Assembly: GCF_900104815.1 (NCBI RefSeq)
Contig: NZ_FNTD01000004.1
Coordinates: 3,178,501-3,242,500 of the forward strand
Length of the DNA stretch: 64,000 nt
Source: Streptomyces misionensis
GTDB taxonomy: Bacteria > Actinomycetota > Actinomycetes > Streptomycetales > Streptomycetaceae
Direction: 5' to 3'
A program made the translations under genes and the position numbers. How positions within the stretch are numbered: position 1 is the stretch's first letter; the number at the start of each line of letters is the position of its first letter. The notes below the pieces were generated by a model. That model saw only the letters and a list, made by a program, of their open reading frames with translations, did not search any database and was not told the origin of the DNA. Below, in pieces: positions 37,036-45,960 of the stretch.

Positions 37036-39611
37036 GCCTGGCCTCCGTCCTGGCCGTAGTGCTGGTCGTGCGGGCCCGGCGTGCCGTAGGGCGGCGTGTC
37101 GCCGTAGCCGTCGGGCGCCTCGCCGTAGCCGCCCGGCATGTCGCCGTACCCGTCCGGCGTGGGCGGCGGCGTGTCGAAGGCACCCGGTGCCTCGAACGCC
37201 GACGGGCCGACGCCGCCGGAGCCGGGGCCCGCCTGCTGCGGGATGCGCGCCTCGCCCGCCGTGTCCGCCTCCGGCTCGGGGGCGTGCGCGGCCTCGCGCT
37301 CGGCGACGACCTCCTGGACGGCCTGGACGACGCCCCGGTACCCGGAGCAGCGGCACAGGTTGCCGCACAGGGCCTGCCGGGTCTCCAGTTCGGTCGGCGC
37401 GGGGTTGCCCTCCAGCAGGTCGTGCACCGTCATCGCCATGCCGGGCACGCAGAAGCCGCACTGCACGGCACCGCACCGGGCCAGCGCCCGCTGCACGTCG
37501 GAGGGTTGCCCGTCCTTGGCCAGGCCCTCGACCGTGCGCACCTCGGTGCCGGCCGCGGTGACGGCGGGCACCAGGCAGGAGGCCACCAGGCGGCCGTCCA
37601 CCTGCACGTTGCAGGCCCCGCACTCGCCCTGCGAGCAGCCGTCCTTGGCCCCGGCGAGCCCCAGCCGCTCGCGCAGCACGTACAGCAGCGACTCGCCGAT
37701 CCAGGCGTCGGCGACCCGGCGGTCGGAGCCGTTCACCCGCAGGACGTAGGAGGCGAGGGGGTGGTCGTCGTGGGGCGGGAGGGGGGCGGGCTCCTCCGGG
37801 GCGTCCGGGGTGTCCGGCGCGTCCGAGGTGTCCGGGGTGCCGGGAGCCTCGGGGGCGCCGAGGGCGGACTCGGCGGATTCGGCGGGCTGTTCGGGCCCTC
37901 CGGACGGCCCTGACGGCTCGGACGGCTCGGTCTGTCCCGGCTGTTCGGGCCGCTCGGCCAGGTCGTGGGGTTCCTGCCGGGCGCCGTCCGCGGGCGCGGC
38001 CTCCGGGACGTCCTGGACGGCGTGTTCCGGGGTGCTGGGCGGAGCCACCGGCGTGTCGCCGTCGTGCGCCGGAGCGGGGACGGTGGGTACGCCGGAGGGG
38101 GGCGTGGGCGTGTCGGACCGCTGGCCGGGCACGGCGGGCGCGGACGCGCCGGTGCGCTGCTCCGGTACGACCGGTGCGGTCGGGGCGGCGCCGGCCTCCG
38201 GGACCGCGGCGTCCCCCGCGTCCGCCGCCGCGTCCGGTGCGGCGGCGGCCGTACCGGGCTCCATGACGGCCTCGGGCACGGCACCCGGCTCGGCGGGGGC
38301 CGTGTGGTCCGCCGGGCCGTCGACGGGCCGCTCAGGGGCCGTCGCGGGGTCGTGCGCGGTCTGCTCCAGGGGGACACCGGCGGGCGGCGTGTGGTGCGCC
38401 TCCTGCGCGCGCCCGTCCCGCGCGTGGGCGCCGGGCGTGGAGTACGGCGATGCGCCGGGCGCCGACGGGTCGTGGGCGGCGTCGGCGTGCTCCGGCGGGG
38501 TGTGGCCCGGCTCCACCGGGGCCGGTCCGGGGTGCCCGGTGTGCCGGTGCGCGGCCTCCGCGTGTCCCGGCTGCCCCTGCCCGGCCTGGCCGAGCGGGTC
38601 CTCTATCCGGTCGTCGTGTCCGTGCGCGGCGTGTTCCCGCGCACCCTGGCCGTGCGGGTCGTGCGCGGGCGCGCCGTCGGGCCGGGCGGGCTGCTCGTAC
38701 GCCCCCTGGCCGTACGCGCCCGGCGCGGCACCACCCTGCGGGCCCGCGCCGTGCGCTCCGGCGTGCCGGCCCTGCGCGTGACCGGCCTGCGGGTGACCTG
38801 CCTGCGTCTGTTCGGCCTGCGGATGACCGGCCTGCGGGTCCGCGCCCTGCGCGTGTCCGTACCCGTCGTGCGTGTCCACGCCCGGCACCGGAGCGGCGTA
38901 CGCGCCCTGCGCGCGCCCCGCGCCGAAGTCCTCGTCGCCCGGGTGTTCCCCGGCCCCCGCGCCGTACACCTCTCCCGGCACACCACCGGTCCCGCCGTAC
39001 GTCTCCCCCGGCGCGCCCCCGGCCTCCGTGCCGTACCCCTCGCCGGTCGCGTACCCGTCCGCCGCCGGGGCCGCCGGCCCGGCCGCCTGCCCCCAGGGCT
39101 GGCCGGCGTTGGTGGCCCAGGGGGCCGGCGCGCCGCCCGGCAGGGTGGCCGGCGGGGTGCCGCCCCACTGCTCCACCAGGGACGACGTCGTGAACTCGCC
39201 CGACTCGTCCGGGAGTTCTCCGCCGGCGACGGGGATGGACCACTGCCCGGTGACGTCGTGGCCGGGCGCGGCCGGAGCCGCGGGCTCCTCGAAGGTCCAG
39301 TGCTGGGTGGCGGCCGGGTCGTACGTGAACCGGTCGTCCGCGCCCCCGTGCGTCGCGCCCGGGTCGGGCCACCCACCGCCGTCCGCGGCGGGCCAGCCCC
39401 CGGCGGCGCCCTCCGCGGGGGCCTGCGGGATGCGCGGCGGCACATAGCCGTGGCCGGGCGCGGCCAGCGGGCTGTCGCCGGACAGCAGGGCGTCTATGCC
39501 GCCCTCGGGGAGCTTGACGAAGGCGGTGGCGCCGTCGTCGTAGTCACCCGGCAGCGGGTTCCAGCGCCCGCCGCCCTCGGGCGTGCCCTCTCCGTGCTGG
39601 TCGTCGGTCAC
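37032..39611 (-). CDS. 2Fe-2S subunit of molybdenum hydroxylase with giant low-complexity extension
   Basis: The 859-residue protein is much longer than the usual 150-200 for this subunit. Residues 1 to ~605 are Pro/Ala/Gly/His/Glu-rich and disordered-looking, with His-Ala-Gln repeats (AGHPQAGHAQGRHAG). The ferredoxin-like module is at ~610-770 and intact: plant-type cluster Cys in GCSQGECGAC plus a fourth Cys, and the second cluster in CGFC...CGNLCRC. A Tyr/Gly/Pro-rich tail of ~90 residues follows. It overlaps both neighbours by four bases (start GTG 39611 within the FAD gene stop; stop within the Mo gene start), so translational coupling is expected. Confidence 0.85.
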   Translation of the reverse strand: MTDDQHGEGTPEGGGRWNPLPGDYDDGATAFVKLPEGGIDALLSGDSPLAAPGHGYVPPRIPQAPAEGAAGGWPAADGGGWPDPGATHGGADDRFTYDPAATQHWTFEEPAAPAAPGHDVTGQWSIPVAGGELPDESGEFTTSSLVEQWGGTPPATLPGGAPAPWATNAGQPWGQAAGPAAPAADGYATGEGYGTEAGGAPGETYGGTGGVPGEVYGAGAGEHPGDEDFGAGRAQGAYAAPVPGVDTHDGYGHAQGADPQAGHPQAEQTQAGHPQAGHAQGRHAGAHGAGPQGGAAPGAYGQGAYEQPARPDGAPAHDPHGQGAREHAAHGHDDRIEDPLGQAGQGQPGHAEAAHRHTGHPGPAPVEPGHTPPEHADAAHDPSAPGASPYSTPGAHARDGRAQEAHHTPPAGVPLEQTAHDPATAPERPVDGPADHTAPAEPGAVPEAVMEPGTAAAAPDAAADAGDAAVPEAGAAPTAPVVPEQRTGASAPAVPGQRSDTPTPPSGVPTVPAPAHDGDTPVAPPSTPEHAVQDVPEAAPADGARQEPHDLAERPEQPGQTEPSEPSGPSGGPEQPAESAESALGAPEAPGTPDTSDAPDTPDAPEEPAPLPPHDDHPLASYVLRVNGSDRRVADAWIGESLLYVLRERLGLAGAKDGCSQGECGACNVQVDGRLVASCLVPAVTAAGTEVRTVEGLAKDGQPSDVQRALARCGAVQCGFCVPGMAMTVHDLLEGNPAPTELETRQALCGNLCRCSGYRGVVQAVQEVVAEREAAHAPEPEADTAGEARIPQQAGPGSGGVGPSAFEAPGAFDTPPPTPDGYGDMPGGYGEAPDGYGDTPPYGTPGPHDQHYGQDGGQA

Positions 39612-40501
39612 GACAGCGCCCTCCCCAGTGCTCGTCGGGCCAGCGCGGCGACGGTGCGCCGCAGGTGCAGTACGGCGGGCGGCAGCGACGGCACCGAGCC
39701 GTCCGCCTCCGGCGCCGGGTCGGGGATGCAGGCCGCGGCGACGTACTCGCCGAAGGCACTCAGTGCCTCGGGGACGAGCGCGCGGTCGTTGTCCCAGTCG
39801 ATGAGCTGCGCGACCCACTGCTCGGCCTCCAGCGGCCGCAGCGGCATCGGCGCGATGGCCCCGACGGCGCAGCGCACGCCGCGCCGGGCGGGGTCGAGGA
39901 CGAGCGCCACGGAGGCGAGGGCGCGGCCGGGTCCGGTGCGCGCGGTGGCCTTCAGGAAGACCTGCGGGGCGTGCAGCAGCGGCACCCGTACGAAGCCGAT
40001 GAGTTCACCGCCGCCCAGCATCTCCACGCCCGCCAGCAGGTGCGAGACCGGGACCTCCCGGCGTGCCCCGCCCGGGCCCGCGACGATCAGCGTGGCCTCC
40101 AGGGCGGCGAGCACCGGGAGCGCGTCCCCGGTGGGCGCGGCGGAGGCGATGTTGCCGCCCAGGGTGCCCGCGTTGCGGATGTGCGGCGGGCCCGCGGCGC
40201 GGGCGGCGGCGGCGAGCGCCGGGATGAGGGCCGCGAAGTCGGGGCGGCCCATGCGGGCGTGGGTGAGGCCGGCGCCGAGCAGCGCGTGGCCGTCCTGGTA
40301 CTGCCAGCCGCGGATCTCGCTGATCCGGCCGAGGCCGACCAGGGCCGCGGGCCTGAGCTGCCCGGAGTTGACGGCGGCCATCAGGTCGGTGCCGCCCGCG
40401 ACGGGGACCGCGGTGGGCATCGCGGCGAGCGCCGCCACCGCCTCGTCCAGCGTCGTGGGCAGCGTGACGGCCTGCCCCGCCTGCGGTGCGTGCGTGGTCA
40501 A
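39608..40501 (-). CDS. FAD-binding subunit of molybdenum hydroxylase
   Basis: This 297-residue medium (CoxM/XdhB-like) subunit carries electrons from the 2Fe-2S clusters to FAD. The FAD sites are clear: VPVAGGTDLMAAVNSGQ and RNAGTLGGNIASAAPTGDALP. A CO-dehydrogenase flavoprotein C-terminal domain follows (ATARTGPGRALASVALVLD). The TTG start at 40501 is preferred because GGAAGGGG lies 8 bases upstream and TTHAPQAGQAVTLPTTLDEA fits the family. First gene of the FAD - 2Fe-2S - Mo operon. A 12-bp inverted repeat lies about 170 bases upstream. Confidence 0.88.
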   Translation of the reverse strand: MTTHAPQAGQAVTLPTTLDEAVAALAAMPTAVPVAGGTDLMAAVNSGQLRPAALVGLGRISEIRGWQYQDGHALLGAGLTHARMGRPDFAALIPALAAAARAAGPPHIRNAGTLGGNIASAAPTGDALPVLAALEATLIVAGPGGARREVPVSHLLAGVEMLGGGELIGFVRVPLLHAPQVFLKATARTGPGRALASVALVLDPARRGVRCAVGAIAPMPLRPLEAEQWVAQLIDWDNDRALVPEALSAFGEYVAAACIPDPAPEADGSVPSLPPAVLHLRRTVAALARRALGRALS

Positions 40502-40668
40502 ACCGGCTGCCCCTTCCCGCTGCCCCACCTGGTCCCGCCTGTTGCGCCGTACGGTACGTGCTGACAGGGCGGACGTGGCAACTCTGGCACATCTTCGCAG
40601 GACCCGGACGCGGGGGTCCGCTAGGAGGCATTCGCCCACCTCATCGGGGAGATGGCCGGTTTGGCGAG

Positions 40669-40708
40669 GCATCACCGAAGAGGGCGAATTGCCACCCTTC
40701 GGTGATGC
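40669..40708. promoter_or_regulatory. 12-bp inverted repeat upstream of hydroxylase operon
   Basis: GCATCACCGAAG (40669-40680) and CTTCGGTGATGC (40697-40708) are perfect complements with a 16-base spacer. The site lies between the hexosaminidase stop and the hydroxylase start, about 170 bases upstream of the latter. It could be an operator or a large-loop terminator of the hexosaminidase gene. Confidence 0.45.
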
Positions 40709-40793
40709 TGACGGGGTTTTTCCGCTATCTGTTCTATCCGCGTTGCCCGGCAGGCCCGTTGGGGTACACCCGCCGGGATCCGGCCGTTCGCGG

Positions 40794-42476
40794 CTACCTG
40801 TTGGGCGGCGGTCCGTCGATCGGGCGGCCCGGCACCCCGGGGCGCCGCTGCCACGGCCGGGGCCCGGCGGGCGGCCGGTAGGCGACGCCCAGGGCGTCAA
40901 GTCGCCGGTAGTGCGCGGTCATCCGGCGCTCGAACCGGGCGAAGTCCCGGTCCGCGGGGGCCGGCAGCCGGCTCCAGGCGACCTCGGCGAAGGCGGCGAG
41001 CCGGGGAAACGCCTGGTAGTCCACGCGCCCGGCGTCCTCCAGGGCCTCGGTCCACACATTGGCCTGGGTGCCGAGCACATGCCGCGCCTCGGCCTCGGTG
41101 AGGGCGGCCGGCACGGGCTCGAACCGGTAGACGTCCTCCAGGGTGCGCACGAAGCCGATCGGCACCGGCTCGTCGTCGCCGGGGGCCTGGCGGTGGTCCA
41201 GGTACACGTGCTGCTCGGGGCACATGACCACGTCGTGCCCGGCCCGGGCGGCGGTGACCCCGCCCTCGAAACCGCGCCACGAGGAGACCGCGGCGCCCGG
41301 CGCGAGGCCGCCCTGGAGGATCTCGTCCCAGCCGATCAGCCGGCGTCCGCGCGCGGCGAGCCAGGTGTCGAAGTGCCGGACGAACCAGGACTGGAGCTGG
41401 TCCTCGTCGGCGAGCCCCAGCTCGGCGATGCGCGCCTGGGCGGCCGACGACTTCTGCCACTGGTCCTTCGGGCATTCGTCGCCACCGATGTGGATGAACC
41501 GTGAGGGGAACATCTCCAGGACCTCCTCGAACACCCCTTCGTAAAACCGCAGGGTGCCGTCGGTGGGAGCCAGTACGTTGGAGTTGATCCCCCAGGTGTC
41601 CCAGACGGAGAGGGCCGTGGTGTCGATGACGTCGGTGTTGCCGAGTTCCGGGTACGCGGCGATGGCCGCCTGCGAATGGCCGGGCACGTCGATCTCCGGT
41701 ACGACGGTGATGTGCCGCTCGGCCGCGTAGGCGACGATCTCCCGGATGTCGTCCTGGGTGTAGTAGCCCCCGTGCGGCTTGTCCTCCCACAGCGGTGAGG
41801 CCCGGTGCCCGAACTTCGTCCGGGACCGCCAGGAGCCGGTCTCGGTCAGCTTCGGGTAGCGCCTGATCTCGATCCGCCAGCCCTGGTCGTCCGTCAGGTG
41901 CAGATGCAGCACGTTGAGTTTGTGCGCGGCCATCAGGTCGAGATAGCGCAGCACCCCGTCCTTGGGCATGAAGTGCCGCGCCACGTCGAGCAGCAGCCCG
42001 CGCCAGGCGAACCGGGGGCTGTCCTCGACGGTGACGGCGGGGAACTCCCATGCGGCGCGGTCGCCGATCGGGGCGCGCCGGAAGGCGTCGGGCCCGAGCA
42101 GCTGCCGGAGGGTCTGCGCGCCCTGGAAGAGTCCGGCCGCGCTCGCCCCGTCGAGTTCGATCCGCCGGCCCTCGGCGCGCAGGCGGTAGGACTCGGGGCC
42201 GCCGAGCTCGTCCGCGAGCGCGGGCACGATCCGCAGCCGGATGCGGCCGGCGCCGTCGCGGTACGGCGCGAGCGGCAGCCCGGTGGCCGCGCCGACGGCC
42301 GAGCGCAGCCAGCGCGCCACCCGTTCGGCGCCCTCGCCGGCGTCGATCTCCGTGTCCGTGTCGATCACACAGCGGGCGCCGGGCACCGAGATCCGGACCG
42401 GCGCCGGAATCAGCGCCACCGCCCCGGACTCCGGGGAATCGGCCGGAACCGGCCCCTTGTCGCTCATGTCACTCAT
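40794..42476 (-). CDS. Beta-N-acetylhexosaminidase (GH20)
   Basis: This 560-residue GH20 enzyme removes terminal GlcNAc from chitooligosaccharides. It has the N-terminal GH20b domain (ALIPAPVRISVPGA) and the TIM barrel with FAWRGLLLDVARHFMPKDGVLRYLDLMAAHKLNVLHLHLTDDQGW. The catalytic Asp-Glu pair lies in FIHIGGDECP. No signal peptide is visible at the chosen start (ATG 42476, MSDMSDKGP), so it would be cytoplasmic, acting on imported oligosaccharides. The ribosome-binding GGAGG is 13 bases off. It fits functionally with the nag transporters at the left of the window. Confidence 0.9.
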   Translation of the reverse strand: MSDMSDKGPVPADSPESGAVALIPAPVRISVPGARCVIDTDTEIDAGEGAERVARWLRSAVGAATGLPLAPYRDGAGRIRLRIVPALADELGGPESYRLRAEGRRIELDGASAAGLFQGAQTLRQLLGPDAFRRAPIGDRAAWEFPAVTVEDSPRFAWRGLLLDVARHFMPKDGVLRYLDLMAAHKLNVLHLHLTDDQGWRIEIRRYPKLTETGSWRSRTKFGHRASPLWEDKPHGGYYTQDDIREIVAYAAERHITVVPEIDVPGHSQAAIAAYPELGNTDVIDTTALSVWDTWGINSNVLAPTDGTLRFYEGVFEEVLEMFPSRFIHIGGDECPKDQWQKSSAAQARIAELGLADEDQLQSWFVRHFDTWLAARGRRLIGWDEILQGGLAPGAAVSSWRGFEGGVTAARAGHDVVMCPEQHVYLDHRQAPGDDEPVPIGFVRTLEDVYRFEPVPAALTEAEARHVLGTQANVWTEALEDAGRVDYQAFPRLAAFAEVAWSRLPAPADRDFARFERRMTAHYRRLDALGVAYRPPAGPRPWQRRPGVPGRPIDGPPPNR

Positions 42477-42635
42477 GTGGTCCGCCGCACCTCCACGCTC
42501 GCGTTGCACCATGCGCAACGGCCGTTTCGCTCTGTACAACCAGTCGATGGACAGGGAGGCTAGGTGCCCCGCTTCCCGCCCACAAGAGGTCTCGACCACT
42601 CGGACGCGTGACACGAGCAAGCCCCGGCACGGCGA

Positions 42636-42671
42636 AGGGCCCCGGCGCGCACCGAAGCGCACCGGGGCCCT
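42636..42671 (-). terminator. DUF3039 gene terminator
   Basis: AGGGCCCCGG (42636-42645) and CCGGGGCCCT (42662-42671) close a stem continued by an inner GCGC/GCGC pair, forming a strong hairpin 26 bases after the stop. Confidence 0.8.
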
Positions 42672-42697
42672 CGCGGGTCACCACGGGGGGCGGGGCG

Positions 42698-42988
42698 TTA
42701 CTTGCCCTTGCCCTTGTCGCCGCCCTTGTCGTCGCCGCCGCTGCCCATGGACTCGTAGATCTCCTTGCACATGGGGCACACGGGGTACTTCTTCGGGTCG
42801 CGGCCCGGCACCCAGACCTTGCCGCACAGCGCCACGACGGGGGTGCCGTCGAGGGCGCTCGCCATGATCTTGTCCTTCTGGACGTAGTGGGCGAAGCGCT
42901 CGTGGTCGCCGTCGCCGTGGGACACCTGTGGCGTCGGCTCTACGAGGGTCCCCGTACCAGTCCCGCGCTCGGGCTCAAGAGTGCTCAT
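42698..42988 (-). CDS. DUF3039 protein
   Basis: The 96-residue small protein has the actinobacterial DUF3039 core DHERFAHYVQKDKIMASALDGTPVVALCGKVWVPGRDPKKYPVCPMCKEIY. The Cys pattern C...CPMC suggests a bound zinc. It ends in a Lys/Gly/Asp-rich tail. Start ATG 42988 yields the family N-terminus MSTLEPERG. The YqgE gene lies just upstream (28 bases) on the same strand, indicating co-transcription. Function unknown; a zinc-ribbon role in nucleic-acid binding is a guess. Confidence 0.85.
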   Translation of the reverse strand: MSTLEPERGTGTGTLVEPTPQVSHGDGDHERFAHYVQKDKIMASALDGTPVVALCGKVWVPGRDPKKYPVCPMCKEIYESMGSGGDDKGGDKGKGK

Positions 42989-43016
42989 ACCGCCAGGGTA
43001 CTGAAGCGCCCGGCCA

Positions 43017-43598
43017 TCAGTTGAGCGAAGGGTCGTCCGGATATGTGGCCACCATCGCCAGCTCGCTGCGCTGGCGCCGCAGCACCTCGCGCCACAGCCG
43101 CTCCGGGGCCGGCGAGGAGACGTCGCCCGGTTCGGACTCGACGACGTACCAGGCACCCTCGGCCAGCTCGTCCTCCAGCTGGCCCGGGCCCCAGCCCGCG
43201 TACCCGGCGAAGATGCGCAGGGAACCGAGGACCGGGGCGAGCAGCTCCGGCGGCGCCTCCAGGTCGACCAGGCCGATCGCGCCGTGCACCCGCCGCCAGC
43301 CCAGCGGGGCCCCTTCGCCGTTCGCCCCGCCCGGGACGACCGCGACGCCCAGAGCCGAGTCCAGCGAGACGGGACCGCCCTGGAAGACGACGCCGGGCTC
43401 GCCGGTCAGCTCGGCCCAGCCCGCCAGGATGTCGCCGACGCCCACGGGGGTGGGGCGGTTCAGGACGACACCGAGGGAACCCTCCTCGTCGTGGTCGAGG
43501 AGGAGCACCACCGCGCGGTCGAAGTTCGGGTCCGCCAGGGCGGGGGTGGCCACGAGCAGCCGCCCTGTGAGCGAGGACACCTCGGTCATGCCAGACAT
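43017..43598 (-). CDS. YqgE/AlgH family protein
   Basis: The 193-residue protein has the YqgE signature: LTGRLLVATPALADPNFDRAVVLLLDHDEEGSLGVVLNRPT and FAGYAGWGPGQLEDELAEGAWYVV. The fold is known, but the role is not firmly established in any species. ATG 43598 (MSGMTEVSS) has GGAAG about 9 bases upstream; ATG 43589 is an alternative. It is divergent from murA across about 260 bases and is upstream of the DUF3039 gene. Confidence 0.88.
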   Translation of the reverse strand: MSGMTEVSSLTGRLLVATPALADPNFDRAVVLLLDHDEEGSLGVVLNRPTPVGVGDILAGWAELTGEPGVVFQGGPVSLDSALGVAVVPGGANGEGAPLGWRRVHGAIGLVDLEAPPELLAPVLGSLRIFAGYAGWGPGQLEDELAEGAWYVVESEPGDVSSPAPERLWREVLRRQRSELAMVATYPDDPSLN

Positions 43599-43860
43599 GA
43601 TCCCGCATCTTCCCCGGGAGTGGGGAGCCAATCGGAGTGCGGGAGTGAACGCAGCTCAGGGAGCACGGAAGCGGCCCCGGCGCACGCGCGCGACCGGTGA
43701 CCCCATGTGCCCGATCAAGGACGTTTCGTGTTGTGACACACCCATGACACGGCGGGGCGGTCCGCGGACTTACGGGCGGGGGGTGATCGGCGATTACCCT
43801 GTCCCACGGCCCGCCCGGTGATCGGCGGTCCCCTGCCCATCTGATCGGAACGCGAGATTC

Positions 43861-45201
43861 ATGACCGTCAACGACGATGTCCTGCTTGTCCACGGCGGAA
43901 ACCCGCTTGAGGGCGAGATCCGTGTCCGCGGTGCGAAGAACCTCGTACCGAAGGCCATGGTCGCCGCGCTGCTCGGCAGCGCGCCGAGCCGGCTGCGCAA
44001 CGTTCCGGACATCCGTGACGTGCGCGTCGTACGCGGCCTGCTCCAGTTGCACGGGGTGACGGTCCGTCCGGGCGAGGAGCCCGGCGAGCTGGTACTCGAC
44101 CCGACCCATGTCGAGAGCGCCAACGTCGCTGACATCGATGCCCACGCCGGCTCCAGCCGTATCCCGATCCTGTTCTGCGGCCCGCTGCTGCACCGGCTCG
44201 GGCACGCGTTCATCCCCGGTCTCGGCGGCTGTGACATCGGCGGCCGGCCCATCGACTTCCACTTCGACGTGCTGCGCCAGTTCGGCGCGACCATCGAGAA
44301 GCGCGCGGACGGCCAGTACCTGGAGGCGCCGAAGGGGCTGCGGGGCACGAAGATCCGGCTGCCGTACCCGTCCGTGGGCGCGACCGAGCAGGTGCTGCTG
44401 ACGGCCGTGCTGGCCGAGGGCGTCACGGAGCTGTCCAACGCGGCGGTCGAGCCGGAGATCGAGGACCTCATCTGCGTGCTGCAGAAGATGGGCGCGATCA
44501 TCGCGATGGACACCGACCGGACCATCCGGATCACCGGTGTGGACAAGCTGAGCGGCTACACCCACCGGGCCCTGTCGGACCGCCTGGAGGCCGCCTCCTG
44601 GGCCTCGGCGGCGCTCGCGACCGGCGGCAACATCTACGTCCGCGGCGCCCAGCAGCGCTCGATGATGACGTTCCTGAACACCTACCGCAAGGTGGGCGGC
44701 GCCTTCGAGATCGACGACGAGGGCATCCGCTTCTGGCACCCGGGCGGCCAGCTGAAGTCCATCGCCCTGGAGACGGACGTGCACCCCGGTTTCCAGACCG
44801 ACTGGCAGCAGCCGCTGGTGGTGGCCCTCACCCAGGCCACGGGCCTGTCGATCATCCACGAGACGGTCTACGAGTCCCGGCTCGGCTTCACCTCGGCCCT
44901 CAACCAGATGGGCGCGCACATCCAGCTGTACCGCGAGTGCCTGGGCGGCTCGGACTGCCGCTTCGGCCAGCGCAACTTCCTGCACTCCGCGGTCGTCTCC
45001 GGGCCGACCCGGCTCCAGGGCGCCGACCTGGTCATCCCCGACCTGCGCGGCGGCTTCTCCTACCTGATCGCCGCGCTCGCGGCCGAGGGCACCTCCCGGG
45101 TCCACGGCATCGACCTGATCAACCGCGGCTACGAGAACTTCATGGAGAAGCTCGTGGAGCTCGGCGCCAAGGTCGAGCTGCCGGGCAAGGCCCTCGGCTG
45201 A
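43861..45201 (+). CDS. murA: UDP-N-acetylglucosamine 1-carboxyvinyltransferase
   Basis: The 446-residue EPSP-synthase-fold enzyme catalyses the first committed step of peptidoglycan synthesis, moving enolpyruvate from PEP to UDP-GlcNAc. The active-site Cys is present in GLGGCDIGGRPID, so it would be fosfomycin-sensitive by this criterion. N-terminal RVRGAKNLVPKAMVAALL is the substrate-binding KN motif. Neighbours hup and the malic enzyme match the SCO2949-2951 order. A strong terminator follows. Confidence 0.94.
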   Translation: MTVNDDVLLVHGGNPLEGEIRVRGAKNLVPKAMVAALLGSAPSRLRNVPDIRDVRVVRGLLQLHGVTVRPGEEPGELVLDPTHVESANVADIDAHAGSSRIPILFCGPLLHRLGHAFIPGLGGCDIGGRPIDFHFDVLRQFGATIEKRADGQYLEAPKGLRGTKIRLPYPSVGATEQVLLTAVLAEGVTELSNAAVEPEIEDLICVLQKMGAIIAMDTDRTIRITGVDKLSGYTHRALSDRLEAASWASAALATGGNIYVRGAQQRSMMTFLNTYRKVGGAFEIDDEGIRFWHPGGQLKSIALETDVHPGFQTDWQQPLVVALTQATGLSIIHETVYESRLGFTSALNQMGAHIQLYRECLGGSDCRFGQRNFLHSAVVSGPTRLQGADLVIPDLRGGFSYLIAALAAEGTSRVHGIDLINRGYENFMEKLVELGAKVELPGKALG

Positions 45202-45219
45202 CCCCGGAGCAAACGGCAA

Positions 45220-45256
45220 ACAGGGCGGCCCCCTCGGTGTGAGGGGGCCGCCCTGT
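45220..45256. terminator. murA terminator
   Basis: Perfect 16-bp arms ACAGGGCGGCCCCCTC (45220-45235) and its complement (45241-45256) with loop GGTGT. Confidence 0.93.
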
Positions 45257-45386
45257 TGGCATCGTCGGCTCTTCGCGGCGCCGCCCGCCGGGCCGCGCCC
45301 CAGGGGGCGCGGGCAGCCGTGCGATCGGCGACGGCGGGCCCGCGGTCACCCGCGGGCCGGCGCCGCACAGCGGAGCGCCTACGCGC

Positions 45387-45668
45387 TTACTTGCCCTTGG
45401 CCGCTTCCTTGAGCTTGGAGCCCGCGGTGACCTTCACGCTGTAGCCGGCGGGGATGTTGATCGGCTCGCCGGTCTGCGGGTTGCGCGCGGTACGAGCGGC
45501 ACGGTGGGTGCGCTCGAAGGTCAGGAAGCCGGGGATGGTGACCTTCTCGTCGCCCTTGGCGACGATCTCGCCGACGGTCTCGGCGAACGCGGCCAGCACG
45601 GCGTCGGCGTCCTTGCGGGTCACCTCGGCGCGGTCGGCCAGCGCGGCCACCAGCTCACTGCGGTTCAT
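45387..45668 (-). CDS. hupA: Nucleoid protein HU
   Basis: The 93-residue HU/IHF protein begins MNRSELVAALADRAEVTRKDADAVLAAF. The arm motif RNPQTGEPINIPAGYSVKVTAGSKLKEAAKGK includes the DNA-intercalating Pro. Short length, without the Lys/Ala-rich extension of HupS, identifies HupA, the vegetative HU. Converges on murA. The 290 bases upstream contain its promoter and separate it from the malic enzyme gene. Confidence 0.95.
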   Translation of the reverse strand: MNRSELVAALADRAEVTRKDADAVLAAFAETVGEIVAKGDEKVTIPGFLTFERTHRAARTARNPQTGEPINIPAGYSVKVTAGSKLKEAAKGK

Positions 45669-45960
45669 GTTGTTACTCCCGTGTTTTTCTTGCCGTTGGG
45701 GTGTGCCACGCGGCGGTCAGGCCGCAGGCACTGCGATGCCGATGCGCTCGCGCCCAGGGACGCATCCTGCCCCTACCTGCGGCGGGAAAGCCAATCCGGC
45801 ACCCGTAGGAGTCGTGAGAACACCCTGGGGAGTCACACGAAAAGGGCCCGATCGGCGCCACCCTAGAGGGCGCCCGGTACCAGGTGGTTCCGCGACGCGC
45901 CGGAGCGGGGGGCCGCCGTGGTGATCCTCACAGCCCCCGGCACCGTACGGCACGCCCTGG

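Noticed and set aside
42477..42600. DasR operator upstream of the hexosaminidase
   Set aside because: Only an ACTGGTTGTACAGA-like partial match exists; the right half of the dre does not fit.
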